The notes below the pieces were generated by a model. That model was not told where the DNA came from. It did not search any database and was given only the letters and a program-made list of their open reading frames with translations. From contig NZ_QUZH01000013.1 of NCBI RefSeq assembly GCF_009761675.1, forward strand, positions 1 through 64,000: DNA of 64,000 bases, written 5' to 3'. The translations under genes and the position numbers were made by a program. Shown here in pieces: positions 34,371-42,987 of this stretch. Within the stretch, counting starts at the first letter, position 1. The number at the start of each line of letters is the position of its first letter. Source of the stretch: Bhargavaea sp. CC-171006. GTDB taxonomy: Bacteria; Bacillota; Bacilli; Bacillales_A; Planococcaceae.

Positions 34371-35462
34371 TCAGGCTTCCACCACTTCAATGACAACTAA
34401 TTCCTTCGTCGATGGAGTGAGCGTTTTGCAACCATCCTCCGTGACCAGCAGCACGTCCTCCACCCGCGCTCCCCCTACGCCTGGAAGGTAGATACCCGGC
34501 TCGATCGTGATCACCATGCCCGGTTCCAGAGTCTTCTCTGTATCCACTGAGAAGAGTGGTTTTTCATGGACTTCAAGGCCGATTCCGTGTCCGGTGCCCG
34601 TTCCGGAACGATCATTATAACCGCTCTCGATCAATGCTTTTCTCATCAGGGCATCCACATCACTGTCTTTCATTCCCGGCCGAATGTTGTGGAAGCAATC
34701 CATGAAGGAACGGTAGACAACTTCCTGTATCTCACGCATCTGTGCATCAGGTTCTCCGACAGCGACCGTACGGGAGATATCTGACCAGTAGCCGTCATAG
34801 TTAGCACCAAAGTCGATGGTAATCATCTCACCCTTTTCGATGACCTTATCGCTTGCCCGGCCGTGGGGAAGCGATGAGCGGACACCCGACGCCACAATCG
34901 GATAAAACCCGACGGCATGACCACCGCGGCTCTCGATGAATCGCACCAGTTCATCCGCGACTTCCCGCTCTTTCTGCCCAGGCCGGATATAGCCCAGGAT
35001 ATGGGTGTACGCGTCATCCGTAATTTTTGAGGCCATCCGCATCTTCTCGAGCTCATCCGGTCGCTTGATCATCCGGATGTTTTCAACAAAATCAAAAGTC
35101 GGAACAAGTTTTGCTGTTACTCTGCTCTTTAGCCTTTCGTAATTCCCATAGCTCAGATGCTGCTGTTCAAAGCCAACACTTTTTAGTCCATGTTTGGTAA
35201 TCTCACGCGCAGCTTCATCAAAAATCTTCTGCTTGTGCCCGGTATGTTCAGCATGAAGAACAACCGGCAAGCCGGTCTGCTGGGCAGCCTGCTCATAGTA
35301 CCGGTAATCAACAATCATCTTCGCCGTCTCCTGTGTGATCAGGACGAGTCCATGGCTTCCCGTGAATCCCGTCACATACCGCCGGTTCCATTCCCCATTG
35401 ATGACCAGGCCATCCAGCCCCTGTTGCTTCAGTTCCTCACGGATCATTTGGATCGTTTTCAT
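34371..35462 (-). CDS. Xaa-Pro dipeptidase/aminopeptidase (M24 family), second copy
   Basis: A 363-residue metallopeptidase. Metal ligands are present: Asp in TIDFGANYDGY, Asp in WSDISRTV, His in GTGHGIGLEVHE, Glu in TIEPGIYLPG and Glu in ARVEDVLLV. ATG at 35462 has AGGGGAG nine bases upstream; an earlier in-frame start is less likely. It is transcribed leftward from a candidate sigma-54 promoter 125 bases upstream through a leader that can fold. It duplicates the function of the peptidase at 20.7-21.8 kb, perhaps with a different peptide preference. Confidence 0.9.
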   Translation of the reverse strand: MKTIQMIREELKQQGLDGLVINGEWNRRYVTGFTGSHGLVLITQETAKMIVDYRYYEQAAQQTGLPVVLHAEHTGHKQKIFDEAAREITKHGLKSVGFEQQHLSYGNYERLKSRVTAKLVPTFDFVENIRMIKRPDELEKMRMASKITDDAYTHILGYIRPGQKEREVADELVRFIESRGGHAVGFYPIVASGVRSSLPHGRASDKVIEKGEMITIDFGANYDGYWSDISRTVAVGEPDAQMREIQEVVYRSFMDCFHNIRPGMKDSDVDALMRKALIESGYNDRSGTGTGHGIGLEVHEKPLFSVDTEKTLEPGMVITIEPGIYLPGVGGARVEDVLLVTEDGCKTLTPSTKELVVIEVVEA

Positions 35463-35515
35463 TCTTCTTCTCTCCCCTTTAGTAGATGTACGCACCGCTC
35501 AGGCCGGTTCCGGCA

Positions 35516-35573
35516 ATGAGAAGGGCCTAATTATGCTACGCAAAAAGACTCCCTCTTTCGCTCCCCTTCTCAT
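35516..35573 (-). promoter_or_regulatory. Inverted repeat at the 5' end of the peptidase leader
   Basis: ATGAGAAGGG (35516-35525) is the exact complement of CCCTTCTCAT (35564-35573), with 38 bases between. Both arms fall within the first 60 bases of the transcript predicted from the sigma-54 promoter. It could form a 5' stem; no known riboswitch class was recognised. Confidence 0.4.
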
Positions 35574-35586
35574 TCCCATTTCTACT

Positions 35587-35602
35587 TGCATGTTTCATGC
35601 CA
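35587..35602 (-). promoter_or_regulatory. Sigma-54 (-24/-12) promoter of the second Xaa-Pro peptidase
   Basis: Minus strand: TGGCATGAAACATGCA, with GG/GC spacing of 12; the -12 box has ATGC instead of TTGC. It lies 125 bases upstream of the start codon. Confidence 0.65.
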
Positions 35603-35668
35603 CCCCTAAGATGGAGAATGTTTTAACTATTTTTTCCGCAAAACCAGCCCCATACCGCAATAATCTGC

Positions 35669-35688
35669 TATTTCCCGGGAAATATGTC
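35669..35688. promoter_or_regulatory. Perfect palindrome TATTTCCCGGGAAATA, candidate activator site
   Basis: A perfect 16-base palindrome (35669-35684) continued by TGTC, 67 bases upstream of the sigma-54 promoter. It is the same 20-base sequence, bar one base, as that upstream of prolyl oligopeptidase (12520-12539). Confidence 0.6.
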
Positions 35689-35712
35689 GGCTGATGCAAC
35701 TTGAGGTCAATT

Positions 35713-35740
35713 AAAAAAGACTCCCCTCAATTGGGAAGTC
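35713..35740 (-). terminator. Terminator of the DUF5362-like gene
   Basis: On the minus strand GACTTCCC and GGGGAGTC form a stem with one wobble pair, followed by TTTTTTAATT. Confidence 0.7.
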
Positions 35741-35754
35741 CTTGATGACCTTTA

Positions 35755-36141
35755 TTAATAATAGCCGTCAAACATGAAGCCGCTGAAGATCGCGACACCA
35801 AACAGCACCAGCATGAGAATCGTAATTCCTACACCTACCGCAAACATAATAAAGGTGATCAGCAGGTAAAGACCGTAATTGTGGAACAGATCACTTAATG
35901 CGCGGGTGTCCCCGCCATCGCGGATCTGCGCCGCGGCCGTGCCTGTTTTGTAGATGAGGTACCCCAGAAATAGCGTGATTGCACCCGGAATGGCCCCGAC
36001 AATAAAGTTAAACAGGCCGAGCACTCCGGTGATCCCGCCGGTGATCATCATGGCGATGCCTGTCACCTTGCCCCATAGTGCAATGCGCTGAAGGCCCTTT
36101 TGCGCCACCGCTTCTTCAAACGATTGTGCTTGCATTTCCAT
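35755..36141 (-). CDS. Small membrane protein, DUF5362-like
   Basis: A protein of about 128 residues with three or four hydrophobic segments: residues near 25-55 (GKVTGIAMMITGGITGVLGLFNFIVGA), 58-75 (AITLFLGYLIYKTG) and a C-terminal LLITFIMFAVGVGITILMLVLFG pair. It resembles DUF5362-type proteins by general layout; the function is unknown. Two ATG codons (36141 and 36135) both have AAGGAG-type sites. It diverges from the amidase gene. Confidence 0.65.
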   Translation of the reverse strand: MEMQAQSFEEAVAQKGLQRIALWGKVTGIAMMITGGITGVLGLFNFIVGAIPGAITLFLGYLIYKTGTAAAQIRDGGDTRALSDLFHNYGLYLLITFIMFAVGVGITILMLVLFGVAIFSGFMFDGYY

Positions 36142-36255
36142 TCTCTCCTTCTCCTTTACTCTTCTTCCATTCTGACCGAACGGACTGCGCGTGTCACCAG
36201 ATATTTGCAAAACCTCCGAAGATTCGACTACCCTTTAGGAAAAGGGGGGATTGCC

Positions 36256-37617
36256 TTGGACATGATGGAAGCCATCCGCTTGATCCGGGAGCGTGAGCGC
36301 TCACCGGTAGAGCTGGTCAAAGACATGCTTGAGACCATCCGGAAAAAGAACGGTGAACTGAATGCCTATATCACGGTATGCGAGGAAGAGGCTGTCCGAG
36401 AAGCGGAGCAGCTCACCCGTGAATGGGAGTCGGGCATTCTGCGCGGCCCGCTCCACAGTATTCCGGTGGCAGTGAAAGATCTGGTCTTCACAGAGGGAAT
36501 CCGGACGACGATGGGTTCTGTGATCCATCAGGATTTCATTCCTGCTGAAGACGCGACAATCATCGAGAAGCTGAAGGACTCGGGTGCCATCATCATCGGA
36601 AAGACAAATACGCATGAGTTCGCCTATGGGCCGACGGGAGACGTCTCCCACTACGGCCCCGTACGCAACCCGTATGACCCATCCAGGATCTCGGGCGGGT
36701 CCAGCAGCGGATCGGCCGCGGCGGTTGCTTCGGGCATGGCGTTTGCAGGCATCGGGACGGACACAGGCGGATCGGTCCGTATCCCTGCAAGTGCCTGCAA
36801 CCTGGTCGGCATGAAGCCGACATTCGGACGAATCAGCAAAAACAACATCTTCCCGCTCGCTTATACGCTGGACCATCCGGGACCGATTACGGCAGGTGTG
36901 GAAGAAAACGCAATCCTGCTCAACATTCTGGCCGGCCCGGATCCGGCTGACCGTTATTCCCTCCTGGAGTCTCCGCCCGACTTCACGTCGGAGCTCGGGG
37001 ACGGCGTGGAGGGAAAGGTCATCGGTCTCCCCAGCCATTATTTCCGGCTGCTTGACCCGGAGGTCCGGGCAGCAGCGAAACGGTCTGTCCGCAAATTTGA
37101 ATCGCTCGGCGCAAAAGTGGTGGAGGTCGACATCCCGGTCATGCCGAAAATCAATGAAGCACAGATTGTGACCATCCAGTGCGAAGCGGCTGCCATTCAC
37201 AGGGAGACTATGGAGAGCCGGCCAGGCGACTATGCACCGGAAGTGCTCGCACGGCTGGAAGCAAGCGTCAAACGGGCCGGATGGGAATATGTCCGTGCCC
37301 AGCAGGAACGCCCCGGCCTGATTGAAGCGTTCAATGATGTATTCTCAAAGGTCGATGTCCTGCTTACGCCGACGCTCCCGATTCTCCCGACTCCCATCGG
37401 AGAGCGGAAAACCGTTGTCGATGGCAAAGAGATCGACGTCATTCCTGCCCTCCTCAGCCTCACGTCGCCGACCAACTTCACCGGCAATCCGAGCCTGAGC
37501 GTGCCCGCCGGATTCTCGCAAGGAGGGCTTCCGATCGGCATCCAGCTGATCGGAAATCACGGGGATGAAGCGAAGCTGTATCGTTTCGGCTATGCGTTCG
37601 AGCAGGCTCACCGATAA
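36256..37617 (+). CDS. Amidase (amidase-signature family)
   Basis: A 453-residue hydrolase with a Ser-cisSer-Lys triad: Lys in HSIPVAVKDLVFTEG, and the Gly/Ser signature GGSSSGSAAAVASGMAFAGIGTDTGGSVRIPAS. The C-terminal NPSLSVPAGFSQGGLPIGIQLIG is also typical. Start is the TTG after AAAGGGGGG, six bases before it; the ATG two codons later is the alternative. It resembles GatA-like amidases but has no gatB/gatC beside it, so a free amide substrate is more likely than tRNA-linked glutamate. Confidence 0.88.
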   Translation: MDMMEAIRLIRERERSPVELVKDMLETIRKKNGELNAYITVCEEEAVREAEQLTREWESGILRGPLHSIPVAVKDLVFTEGIRTTMGSVIHQDFIPAEDATIIEKLKDSGAIIIGKTNTHEFAYGPTGDVSHYGPVRNPYDPSRISGGSSSGSAAAVASGMAFAGIGTDTGGSVRIPASACNLVGMKPTFGRISKNNIFPLAYTLDHPGPITAGVEENAILLNILAGPDPADRYSLLESPPDFTSELGDGVEGKVIGLPSHYFRLLDPEVRAAAKRSVRKFESLGAKVVEVDIPVMPKINEAQIVTIQCEAAAIHRETMESRPGDYAPEVLARLEASVKRAGWEYVRAQQERPGLIEAFNDVFSKVDVLLTPTLPILPTPIGERKTVVDGKEIDVIPALLSLTSPTNFTGNPSLSVPAGFSQGGLPIGIQLIGNHGDEAKLYRFGYAFEQAHR

Positions 37618-37649
37618 ATTGGCGCTCACAATTCATCCGATAACCCGAA

Positions 37650-37692
37650 AAGGCCTTTCCGGATCCACCCGGAAAGGCCCTTTCTTTTTTTC
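37650..37692 (+). terminator. Rho-independent terminator of the amidase gene
   Basis: AGGCCTTTCCGG and CCGGAAAGGCC form a strong stem, followed by CTTTCTTTTTTTC, ending at the convergent neighbour. Confidence 0.85.
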
Positions 37693-38326
37693 AGTCCCGT
37701 TCATCCAGAAAATCAGGACGCACGCCTCTCGCGTTTTCAATCTCCCGTTCATGGTTCTCAATTTTTGCCGAGACGAGTCCAAGGGCACCGCCAAAGATGG
37801 CTCCTGCCAAAACTTCAAGCGGCTGGTGGCCGAGGAGTTCCTTCAGATCTTTTTCCCGTTCCTCGTATTCAAGACTCGGGAATTCACCCGACAGCTTGAC
37901 AAAATTGTCTTCAAGATCATTCACGAGCTTGGCGATCTCGCCGGTATGCCGCCGGATTCCCTGAGCGTCATACATGACGATCGTGGCAAGGACCACCGCT
38001 ACTGCTGTTTCGGTATGGCGGGCGCCACGGTTTGAAGCCACATAGGTCGCCAGCGCAGAAACGCCTGCGGAGTGCGAGCTCGGCATGCCGCCTGTTGTGA
38101 AGAGCGGCCGCCAGTCCCATTTGCCCGTCACCGCCTTGTGGGTCACCAGCTTAAGTGCCTGCGCGATGCCGATGGCACCGAATGCCGTCACGATTCCCCT
38201 ATTCATTTTCCTCATCTGTTTCACGGCTGCCGTGTCCGCTATCTGCGGCATCCGCTTTTCTGCTGTTGGCCGTGTGGCCCGGACCGGCATGGCCGGGTTC
38301 ATCGGTAGTACGGAATGTCTCTCCAT
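37691..38326 (-). CDS. Divergent PAP2 family protein (YuiD-like)
   Basis: A 211-residue membrane protein. The conserved part starts near residue 41: GIVTAFGAIGIAQALKLVTH, TTGGMPSSHSAGVSALATYVA with the acid-phosphatase-like PSSHS motif, then VMYDAQGIRRHTGEIAKLVND. The family (DUF212) resembles type 2 phosphatidic acid phosphatases. Compared with YuiD (about 158 residues) it has an N-terminal extension of some 40 polar residues, yet the site TAGGAGGG seven bases before the first ATG supports the long form. Confidence 0.82.
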   Translation of the reverse strand: MERHSVLPMNPAMPVRATRPTAEKRMPQIADTAAVKQMRKMNRGIVTAFGAIGIAQALKLVTHKAVTGKWDWRPLFTTGGMPSSHSAGVSALATYVASNRGARHTETAVAVVLATIVMYDAQGIRRHTGEIAKLVNDLEDNFVKLSGEFPSLEYEEREKDLKELLGHQPLEVLAGAIFGGALGLVSAKIENHEREIENARGVRPDFLDERD

Positions 38327-38417
38327 GAATCGCCCTCCTATGTATCATCGTCTTTATCCATACCCATCGGTGATTCGATTCATGTATCGAAAGAGGGAAC
38401 AAAAACTGAAAATAAGA

Positions 38418-38445
38418 AGGCTTGCCTCCAAATCGGCAAGCCTCC
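38418..38445 (-). terminator. Terminator of the M20 gene
   Basis: AGGCTTGCC and GGCAAGCCT are perfect 9-base arms, followed by TCTTATTTT on the minus strand. Confidence 0.75.
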
Positions 38446-38458
38446 CAAAGAGTTGTCC

Positions 38459-39658
38459 TTATTCGTTTACACTTCCGTCGCTATAAGACAGCACAGCTGC
38501 CGCCATCGACTTTGCGCTGATGATCAGGCTTTTCTCATCAATGTTGAACTTTGGATGGTGATGCGGATAGGCTTCCCCGGTCTCCGGCGCCGCTCCGACA
38601 TAGAAAAAGCATCCCGGTACTTTTTCCAGATAATAAGCGAAATCTTCGGAAGGCGGTTGCGGAGGGGTTTCCAGAACCGCGTCTACTTCCGGAATCTGTG
38701 CCTGATCTATTGACTGCCTGACCTGTTCAGTGACCTCGGGATCATTATAAAGAACAGGGTAATCGTTCTTGTATTCCAGGTCGCAGGTGACATGGAATGA
38801 CCGCTCCAGTCCTTCCGTAAACGCCCGGACTTCCCCTTCGACGATCTCTCGGGTTTCAGCAGACATCGCCCGGACATCCCCTTCTATCGTCACCGCATCT
38901 TTGATGACATTGAACGTCCCTTTCCCATCAAAGTTTCCGATGGTAACTGTTGCAGCATCAAACGGATTAATCCGCCGGCTCACAATCGTCTGCAAGTTCA
39001 TGACGAATGAGCTTGCCGCAACGATTGCATCATTTGCGAGATGCGGCGAAGATCCATGTCCGCCTTTGCCCTGGACAATCAGCTTAAAGTAAGAACGACC
39101 GGTTTGCGTGTTCCCGCTCCGGTAAAACACCTTGCCGGTTTCCATATTCGTCATGACATGGATCCCAAGGATGGCTTCCACCCCGTCAAGGACACCCGCA
39201 TTGATCATGCCGATCGCGCCTCCGGGCGGCATTTCCTCTGCCGGCTGGTGAATCACACGGATCGTGCCCTGAAGCTGGTCCTTGAACTCAGCCAGCGTCT
39301 CGGCCAGCACCAGCATGTAAGCGGTATGCCCGTCATGTCCACAGGCATGCATGACTCCCTCATTTTTCGAAGCAAACGGAAGTCCCGTTTCCTCTTTGAT
39401 CGGCAACGCATCAAAATCCGCGCGAATGGCAATGGTCTTTCCAGGCTTCGCGCCCTTGATGGTCACCACGACGCCCCGCTGGCCTCCAAAGTTGGTCTCC
39501 ACGTTATCCACGGGCACTTCGGCATAAAAATCACTGATATACTTGGCTGTTTCCTCTTCATGGAACGACAATTCCGGATGTTCATGAAGATAGCGTCGGA
39601 TCTCGATGATCCGGTCCTTTTTTTCATCCAGTTTATTCATCACTTCATTCAAAAGCAT
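38459..39658 (-). CDS. M20-family amidohydrolase (N-acyl-amino-acid deacetylase / aminoacylase type)
   Basis: A 399-residue metallohydrolase. Features are RRYLHEHPELSFHEEETA, ADFDALPIKEETGLPFAS, metal-binding HACGHDGHTAYML, the acidic pair in HQPAEEMPPGGA, and late GGEDFAY-like PPSEDFAYYLEKVPG. It would hydrolyse N-acyl, indole-acetyl or dipeptide amides. ATG at 39658 has GGAGG seven bases upstream; a frame starting 39 codons earlier is unlikely. The gene is a single transcription unit. Confidence 0.88.
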   Translation of the reverse strand: MLLNEVMNKLDEKKDRIIEIRRYLHEHPELSFHEEETAKYISDFYAEVPVDNVETNFGGQRGVVVTIKGAKPGKTIAIRADFDALPIKEETGLPFASKNEGVMHACGHDGHTAYMLVLAETLAEFKDQLQGTIRVIHQPAEEMPPGGAIGMINAGVLDGVEAILGIHVMTNMETGKVFYRSGNTQTGRSYFKLIVQGKGGHGSSPHLANDAIVAASSFVMNLQTIVSRRINPFDAATVTIGNFDGKGTFNVIKDAVTIEGDVRAMSAETREIVEGEVRAFTEGLERSFHVTCDLEYKNDYPVLYNDPEVTEQVRQSIDQAQIPEVDAVLETPPQPPSEDFAYYLEKVPGCFFYVGAAPETGEAYPHHHPKFNIDEKSLIISAKSMAAAVLSYSDGSVNE

Positions 39659-39854
39659 TTGATCGCCTCCGTGCTGTAACTGTCTTCGCTTTAAGTCCCC
39701 GGGCGCTGTAATTACCCTGTCTTCTATCTTCCCCATAATTGTCAGAAAAAAACGTTGAGCAAGCGCCTGGCACACCTCTGAGGAGGAAATAGAGGATGTT
39801 AAGCGGAATTTGTAGTTAGAATTATTTTTTCATACGTTTTCGAGGGGTGAATCG

Positions 39855-40325
39855 GTGAAAAGGCTTATTATCACATCTCTTTTATTATTTTCTTTTATAG
39901 TGAACGGTTGCAGCAATATGAACACAAGTTTATCCGGGGACGGCCCTCCTGATGTATCCTTGGATATTCATGACGAAATGTATGGAACTATTCTTGGTTC
40001 ATACTGTTGGAGTTCTGTCAGGGTGGCAGAGTGTGTTGACACAGTCGGACCAGTAGAATTAATGGAAGACAAAGAGCCTATTAAAGTACAGGCCGGGGAG
40101 CAAATTTTATTGGTCATGGACTTTGAACCTAAACCAAATGAAATTCACTTGTCGAGGATAGAGAACAGTAATGAAACTGAGGTGAAAATAAGAAACCAGA
40201 CGTTCACGGCTCCAATAGATAAAGGCATTTATTATTACGTTTACAGTGTGAAATGGCTGGATGAGAAAGAAGAAAATTTATCACATGGCGATGCTTTTTA
40301 TGCCTTCGCTTTCGAGGTTCAATAA
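39855..40325 (+). CDS. AT-rich putative lipoprotein of unknown function
   Basis: A 156-residue protein beginning MKRLIITSLLLFSFIVNGC, a signal peptide with a lipobox (VNGC), so an extracellular lipoprotein is predicted. The mature part is acidic, contains the line FEPKPNEIHLSRIENSNETEVKIRNQTF and looks all-beta. I do not recognise the family. Start is GTG after GAGGGGTGAATCG. Its coding sequence is visibly richer in A/T than the flanking genes, which may indicate recent acquisition. Confidence 0.65.
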   Translation: MKRLIITSLLLFSFIVNGCSNMNTSLSGDGPPDVSLDIHDEMYGTILGSYCWSSVRVAECVDTVGPVELMEDKEPIKVQAGEQILLVMDFEPKPNEIHLSRIENSNETEVKIRNQTFTAPIDKGIYYYVYSVKWLDEKEENLSHGDAFYAFAFEVQ

Positions 40326-40397
40326 CTTTCATTGCCCTGTCGGACCGTTTAATAATACAAATCCCAAAGCGCGTCTTGAGATGATTTATTATAAAAG

Positions 40398-40425
40398 AAA
40401 GCACCCAAAATGGGTGCAGAAAACG
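40398..40425. terminator. Small hairpin, possible bidirectional terminator
   Basis: GCACCC and GGGTGC flank an AAAAT loop, with A/T runs on both sides, between convergent genes. The rest of 40326-40525 shows nothing recognisable. Confidence 0.5.
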
Positions 40426-40525
40426 ATGTGAATGTCATGCTAAGACCTCTGCATGGTGCAGTGCCAGTTCGCCTGTTTGCACGATTCAACTCGACTCAGC
40501 GGGTCAACCTAATGCGCGGGCCTCT

Positions 40526-40936
40526 TCAGCTTTTCCTAACTTCTATTTCCGGATTCACTTCCTGAAGCGCCAAGATCAGTTGGTCCCGGTCTTCCGGGCC
40601 GACAGACACCACTCCGTGTGTACCAAACTGGATTTCCAGCTTCCGCATGGTAAGCGAGGGTGAAGAGAACGGGTTCGATGTCTTGCGGACCGAAGTGATC
40701 CGATCGATGGGAATCGACTTGTAATAAGGGCCGGACGTGATGAAAAAGCGGCCGTCTTTGATTTCGTAGTATGTCCGGAACCAGATTGAAAGCAGCAAAA
40801 GAACGATGCCCGAAACGATGATCGCACCGACCGGATCTCCTCCCGCAACCATCCGGACAACGCTCCAGATCATGAGGGCGATGCTTCCCCAGATCACACT
40901 TCCGAGCCACAGGTCCCGTCCGGCACGGAATTTCAA
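40526..40936 (-). CDS. PH-domain (bacterial) membrane protein
   Basis: A 136-residue protein with two N-terminal membrane helices (LGSVIWGSIALMIWSVVRMV and AIIVSGIVLLLLSIWF) followed by a small bacterial PH-like domain (YYEIKDGRFFITSGPYYKSIPIDRITSVRKTSNP). Function unknown. The probable TTG start overlaps the stop codon of the HAD gene by four bases, so it is translationally coupled to it. Confidence 0.72.
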   Translation of the reverse strand: MKFRAGRDLWLGSVIWGSIALMIWSVVRMVAGGDPVGAIIVSGIVLLLLSIWFRTYYEIKDGRFFITSGPYYKSIPIDRITSVRKTSNPFSSPSLTMRKLEIQFGTHGVVSVGPEDRDQLILALQEVNPEIEVRKS

Positions 40937-41565
40937 AGACCCTCCACCAGCCCCGGGAGTTCTGCGAGTGAACCGATCCGGAAGTCCGGGGCATCCGTCT
41001 GCCCGAATCCGTAGGCTGCCCAGATGAACGGAACGCCTGCGCCCCGCGCCGCGTCCTCATCACCTTTCGTGTCACCAACATAAATCGCGTTTTTCAAGTT
41101 GTTCCGTTCGATGACAAGCTTAATATTGCCGCTTTTCGGCAGACCCGTGCGACCGGGATTCTCGTAATCCTTGAAATACTTGCCGAGCCCATGAGCTTCG
41201 AAAAATGCCTCAATGTAGCCGTCCTGGCAGTTGCTGACGATATACAGCGGATAGGTTTGGGTCAACTGCTCCAGCACTTCTTCCAGTCCTGGGTACAGCG
41301 TGCCGCCTTTTTCCGCGACATAGTCGTTCTCATATACACAGCACTCGTCCATCAGCTCTTTGCGCTCATCCGCGTCCAGTTCCGGGAACAGCCGGTCGCC
41401 GATTTCAGGCAACTGCAGTCCCATCAGCCCCGTCAGATCATCCGCTGTCACCTCGCGCGCTGCGTCATGCCGGTCCTGCACAACTTTCGTCCAAGATTCC
41501 GCAACCTCTTTGCGTGAATCCCACAGCGTTCCGTCCAAATCGAAAATAATTCCATCCACTGCCAT
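40933..41565 (-). CDS. HAD-superfamily hydrolase (phosphoglycolate-phosphatase-like)
   Basis: A 210-residue phosphatase with motif I GIIFDLDGTLWDSR, motif II IVSNCQDGY (Ser/Asn), motif III Lys in GLPKSGNIKLVIERN and motif IV YVGDTKGDEDAARGAGVPFIWAAYGFG. A helical cap lies between motifs I and II. ATG at 41565 follows GGAG at eight bases, just past the MATE stop codon; an upstream GTG is less likely. It is in an operon MATE - HAD - PH protein. The substrate is unknown. Confidence 0.85.
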   Translation of the reverse strand: MAVDGIIFDLDGTLWDSRKEVAESWTKVVQDRHDAAREVTADDLTGLMGLQLPEIGDRLFPELDADERKELMDECCVYENDYVAEKGGTLYPGLEEVLEQLTQTYPLYIVSNCQDGYIEAFFEAHGLGKYFKDYENPGRTGLPKSGNIKLVIERNNLKNAIYVGDTKGDEDAARGAGVPFIWAAYGFGQTDAPDFRIGSLAELPGLVEGL

Positions 41566-41570
41566 TTCGC

Positions 41571-42911
41571 TCACTCCTCAGAAATTGCCTTGATTTCTCT
41601 CCACTTCCCGTACCGGTAATAAAGAAACGCAAACCCACTGCTGATGATAAAGCCCGTCCCCATGCCAAGCGCGATTCCCTCGCGGCCCAGCCATCCGGAA
41701 AACAGCCAGACGAGCGGATATCTGAGCACCCAGAACGAAATGATGTTCAGGACGAGCACCTGGAACATCGCTCCTGCCGCACGCACAGCCCCGTTCAGGA
41801 TAAAGTTGATGCCGAGGAACGGATAAAAGAACGCGATCGTCTTCAGATAGTTCGTGCCGAATTCAACCGCCTCAGGCTCTTTGATAAACAGTTTGACTGC
41901 CGGTTCCGCAAGCAAGAACAAAAGTGCCGCCATAAAAAGCATCGCGCCCAGATTAAAGAAGAAGCCATATTTCGTTATGCGCCCGACCCGCTCCCATTTG
42001 GCTGCGCCGATATTCTGGCCCGCCATCGAGTTGACGGCTGTCCCGAGCGCCTGCGCCGGCAGCATAATGAGACTGTCGAGCCGCCATGCAGCGCCGTATC
42101 CGGCGACGACCGCCGGGCCGAACGACGCGACGACGCTCATGATTGCCATGACACCGGCCGAAATGACACTCATCTGGAGCCCCGCAGGAATGCCGAGCTT
42201 CAGGATATCTTTGACTTCCCGGGACTTTGGAACCGTCGGCTTCGTGAAGGGCACGAGCTGCTTCCTGAGAATGTAGATGAGGCCTCCCAGGAACGACAGC
42301 CCCTGCGAGAGCACCGTCGCATACGCCGCACCCTCAATCCCCCAGCCGAATAATGAAATAAATACGGGATCGAGAACGGCATTCAGAGCAACCGCTGTTG
42401 CAACAAAATACAGCGGCGTCCTGGAGTCCCCGACCGACCGCATGACGGTCGTGATGAAATTGTAACCAAACAAAAACAGCATCCCTGTAAAGTTGATCTG
42501 CAGGTACGCCGTCGCCATCGGCAGCATCACTTCCGGAGTGCCGAGCAGCCGGAGCACCGGTTCGGCGATGAAGATTCCCACGATGCCAAGTACGACCGAC
42601 ATGATCGACATCAGCACGACGAACGCATTCAAATAGCGCTTCAGCCCATCCTCGCTCTTGCGGCCCTTTTGCTGGGACAGAATCGTGAGCGCCGCGTTGT
42701 TCAGCCCGAGCACGAACGACAGCACCGTGAACAGCACTGTCGACGAAATCGACACTGCGCCGAGCGCGTCCGCCCCGATCAGGTTCCCCACCCACAGCGA
42801 ATCGATCAGCTGATACGACACCTGAAGCAGGTTCGCCAACAGGAGTGGCCAGGCAAAGGAAAACATCTGCCGGGCAAGCGGCCCCTGTGTAAAGTCCTGT
42901 TGAGTCGCCAT
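41571..42911 (-). CDS. MATE family multidrug/Na+ efflux transporter
   Basis: A 446-residue polytopic protein with about twelve helices in two homologous halves. It has FAWPLLLANLLQVSYQLIDSLWVGNLIGADALGAVSIS at the N-terminus and the second-half equivalent PAQALGTAVNSMAGQNIGAAKWERVGRI, typical of MATE exporters. ATG follows AAAAGGGGGCAGCGGG. First gene of a three-gene unit. Substrate not predictable. Confidence 0.9.
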   Translation of the reverse strand: MATQQDFTQGPLARQMFSFAWPLLLANLLQVSYQLIDSLWVGNLIGADALGAVSISSTVLFTVLSFVLGLNNAALTILSQQKGRKSEDGLKRYLNAFVVLMSIMSVVLGIVGIFIAEPVLRLLGTPEVMLPMATAYLQINFTGMLFLFGYNFITTVMRSVGDSRTPLYFVATAVALNAVLDPVFISLFGWGIEGAAYATVLSQGLSFLGGLIYILRKQLVPFTKPTVPKSREVKDILKLGIPAGLQMSVISAGVMAIMSVVASFGPAVVAGYGAAWRLDSLIMLPAQALGTAVNSMAGQNIGAAKWERVGRITKYGFFFNLGAMLFMAALLFLLAEPAVKLFIKEPEAVEFGTNYLKTIAFFYPFLGINFILNGAVRAAGAMFQVLVLNIISFWVLRYPLVWLFSGWLGREGIALGMGTGFIISSGFAFLYYRYGKWREIKAISEE

Positions 42912-42987
42912 CCCGCTGCCCCCTTTTAAGACATATTGATGCTATCCATTATAGCGGAATTGGCCGGGTGGGGCTCAGCGGCCTGCC

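Noticed and set aside
35463-35600. T-box or known riboswitch in the peptidase leader
   Set aside because: No AGGGTGGNACCGCG-type T-box sequence and no recognisable riboswitch core; only a simple inverted repeat is seen.
36142-36255. Sigma-54 promoter before the amidase gene
   Set aside because: A TGTCAC...TTTGC string is present, but the -24/-12 spacing is 14 instead of 12 and the GG is missing.
36301-37200. 299-codon minus-strand frame in the amidase gene
   Set aside because: Antisense to an amidase with complete catalytic signature; no independent evidence.
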